A DNA stretch of 64,000 nucleotides from Rhodosporidiobolus odoratus (taxonomy: Eukaryota; Basidiomycota; Microbotryomycetes; Sporidiobolales; Sporidiobolaceae): contig JAOANU010000003.1 of NCBI GenBank assembly GCA_034387635.1, positions 248,001 to 312,000 on the forward strand, in the 5' to 3' direction. The notes under the pieces are model-generated. The model did not search any database, was not told the DNA's origin, and saw nothing but the letters and a program-made list of their open reading frames with translations. The position numbers were made by a program, and so were the translations under genes. Of this stretch, positions 62,104 to 64,000 are shown piece by piece (the stretch's first letter is position 1; every line of letters starts with the position of its first letter).

Positions 62104-64000
62104 ATGGTTCGCAACAGCCAAACGACCCTGTTCGTACCGGACACCTTGCCGACTCTAGTACGTCCCACCCTACGCGCCGAGACGGAGGAGAAGGTGTATG
62201 TCTGGGGTGCGAAGAAGACAAGAGCGAGCGTCGTTTTTGAGGTGGTGGGCGGAAAAGATGTGGAAGACGCGGAGCGGCGGCTGGCGTGCCTGGTCGGGGA
62301 GGACAAGCAGACGAAGAGGGAGCTCGAGATACTCGCTCAAGTGGACATGGATGAGGAAGGCGGCATCAAGCTACTTAACCTGCCAGAAGCGGGAAAAGAA
62401 GGACGCGGAGGAAGACGGTTCTCGGTGGTTGTGTACTCGCCGCTCAAGCACCTCGAAGTTCTGTCACTATCACCTCTCAAGCTTGACTTCGAAGCGTTGC
62501 CTCGCGCAGCGGCAGTAGGGGTCGAAGCAGGGCGTTCAGAGGGTCGAGAGATGGGTACGGTCAGATACGGGGAAACAGGCGTCCTCGAAGACGCGGTCGC
62601 GCTCGTACGTACTAACCGCCTCTATATTTAGCCCTCAGACTGCTGAACGCTGTAAGCGCTTCGCGCGATGCACTCGCAGATCAACTCTTCCCGCACTCTT
62701 CTTTCCGGATTATCTGGAACGCGGCATGCGCGGCGGGGTCCGCCGGCTCCGACTGTCGAGTCCGTCGTGGCCTCAGTCGTGATATCTGCTGCCTGTGCGG
62801 TCACCAAAGTCGTTCTGGCCGCAATGTCCTACTCGTTACCGCTCGCCGGGTCATTTTCTACCTTCTCCTCTCTCGGTGCGTCTTTGCGCCATACTCTGCG
62901 TCGTGCGCTGTACCATGTACAGCAACATATGCTGAAGCGGCATGAGTCCGTACAGGTTGTCAGCTACACACTCGCCTCGCGCAAGTCCAGTCTATGCCTG
63001 CAACCTGGTCTTCTTTTCGACACGCGATCTCGCCCACTTCTGGGTCAATCAGTTCGCCCACGTGGTACGGCTCCGAGCACTCGAGCTACATCAGGTCAGT
63101 CATCCTGGTTCAGAGCGTCAGGCTGAGCTGGGAGGGGTGGAGTAGCTGATCAAATGCTTCTGATTCGTGTCTTCCCCGCTGTTAGGTTCTTCAACGTCCT
63201 CTGGCTGATCGCCAACGACCTCATCTTGGGCATCGCTCTTTCCTCTTTTCTGCGCCACAACACGTCCTTTCTCTCTACCCAGCTCTCGTCGTTTCTGCTT
63301 GTGCGTTTCTCCTCTTCCGCCTCTTCAAGAACAACGCCGATCGCATCGCTCGTACCGCTGTCCGTCTAACCCGCTCTCGCCATTCTTTGTCACAGAGTGA
63401 CATGCTCGGCTCCTTGCGCGACGTACTTGAGTGGCTTACCAGCTGGCCGATGGGGATTAAGCTGAACGATGAACTCGCGGGCGTTATCAGCTCATTCTTC
63501 CTATTCTTCTTGCGGGTGTGGGAACAAAGTACGTTCTTCACTCTCCTCAAATACAATGTTTCGGTCTCTTCGGCAGATGCTGACTCCCCGTCTCACTTTC
63601 GCCCAACAACCTCGTGCGTCCGCAGTCATCCTCACCCCCCTCCTCCCTCACCTCCCCTTTATCCTCCATCTAGCAAGTTTCGCCGGCTTCTTCGGCGCAT
63701 CGTCCCTTCTCGCACTGTCGTCCGATGTGCTGAGCGTGGCGACTCTCCCGGTGACGATTTGCTACGCCCTGTCCGCTAGTCTGTTCCGCTATTCCACCAT
63801 CGCACTCAAGGCACTGTTCAACGTGTTCCGAGGTATGTCACAGCACGAGCAATCACTCACTTTGCGTCTGTCCGGTCTTGCTTGCCCAAGGCGACTGATG
63901 AAGGCATGTTCGTACTGCACGCAGGCAAGAAATACAACCCCCTTCGACATCGTACCGAACCCGCTTCGTACGACGTGGATTGTCTACTCCTCGGCACACT
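62104..64000 (+). CDS. GPI1: GPI-N-acetylglucosaminyltransferase subunit GPI1/PIG-Q, 3' end outside the window
   Basis: Part of the ER enzyme complex that adds GlcNAc to phosphatidylinositol, the first step of GPI-anchor synthesis. Exon 1 (62104-62604) starts MVRNSQTTLFVPDTLPTLVR and contains EEKVYVWGAKKTRASVVFEV. Later exons carry the conserved multi-pass region: INSSRTLLSGLSGTRHARRG, VESVVASVVISAACAVTKVV, then RFFNVLWLIANDLILGIALS, FLRHNTSFLSTQLSSFLL, LRDVLEWLTSWPMGIKLNDE and FFLFFLRVWEQ, which match the PIG-Q core (WLxGxPAGLKxN). The final bases encode GKKYNPLRHRTEPASYDVDC before the window ends, equivalent to the GKKWNVLRxRxDSxxYDxDQ block, so roughly the last quarter is missing. About seven exons are present. 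Confidence 0.9.

Overview
This window is nuclear DNA of a basidiomycete fungus, most likely a Pucciniomycotina yeast of the Microbotryomycetes type (Rhodotorula/Sporobolomyces/Microbotryum relatives). The evidence is the gene content (TRP2, PMR1, NTH1, PEX12, a Rsp5-type HECT ligase, CMS1, GPI1, mitochondrial mL60), the dense short introns (about 50-100 nt, GT..CTRAC..YAG), GC-rich third codon positions, long Ser/Pro/Ala-rich linkers, and F-box/LRR-like genes. The species assignment is inference. Exon joins were made by hand from reading frames, splice consensus and family similarity.

Layout, left to right. 1-1.36 kb: 3' part of an unknown spliced gene (-). 2.3-4.7: C2H2 transcription factor (-). 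5.5-6.4: small EF-hand-like protein (-). 7.0-8.8: F-box/LRR-like protein (-). 9.1-11.8: secreted PL14-type polysaccharide lyase (-). 12.5-13.5: dynactin p24 (+). 13.8-15.5: UBC6-type E2 (-). 15.8-16.3: an interrupted coding-like stretch. 16.5-19.2: TRP2 (+). 19.5-26.0: cohesin SCC3/STAG (+). 26.1-27.5: two small unknown ORFs (-). 27.9-30.0: NTH1 (+). 30.1-31.7: LACTB2-like metallo-beta-lactamase (-). 32.5-34.1: second F-box-like gene (-). 34.1-37.0: poorly resolved. 37.3-38.9: PEX12 (-). 39.2-43.8: RSP5 (+). 45.6-49.2: CBM21/PP1 glycogen-targeting subunit (+). 49.9-53.3: SIT-type siderophore transporter (-). 55.4-58.9: PMR1 (+). 59.3-59.9: mL60/MRPL31 (+). 60.2-61.7: CMS1 (-). 61.8-64.0: a tiny membrane ORF followed closely by GPI1 (+, runs off the end).

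The genes are mostly unrelated housekeeping genes, not a cluster. Ubiquitin biology recurs (UBC6, RSP5, PEX12 and two F-box-like proteins), and the secretory pathway is represented by PMR1, GPI1 and UBC6. No transposon, CRISPR array, rRNA or confident tRNA was seen.

The most interesting points are a 52-residue membrane microprotein ORF just upstream of GPI1 (possible bicistronic mRNA), a 12-nt microexon and a two-WW architecture in RSP5, a GC-AG intron in the dynactin gene, a microsatellite-bearing last intron in the lyase gene, and coding-like stretches broken by single in-frame TGA codons.
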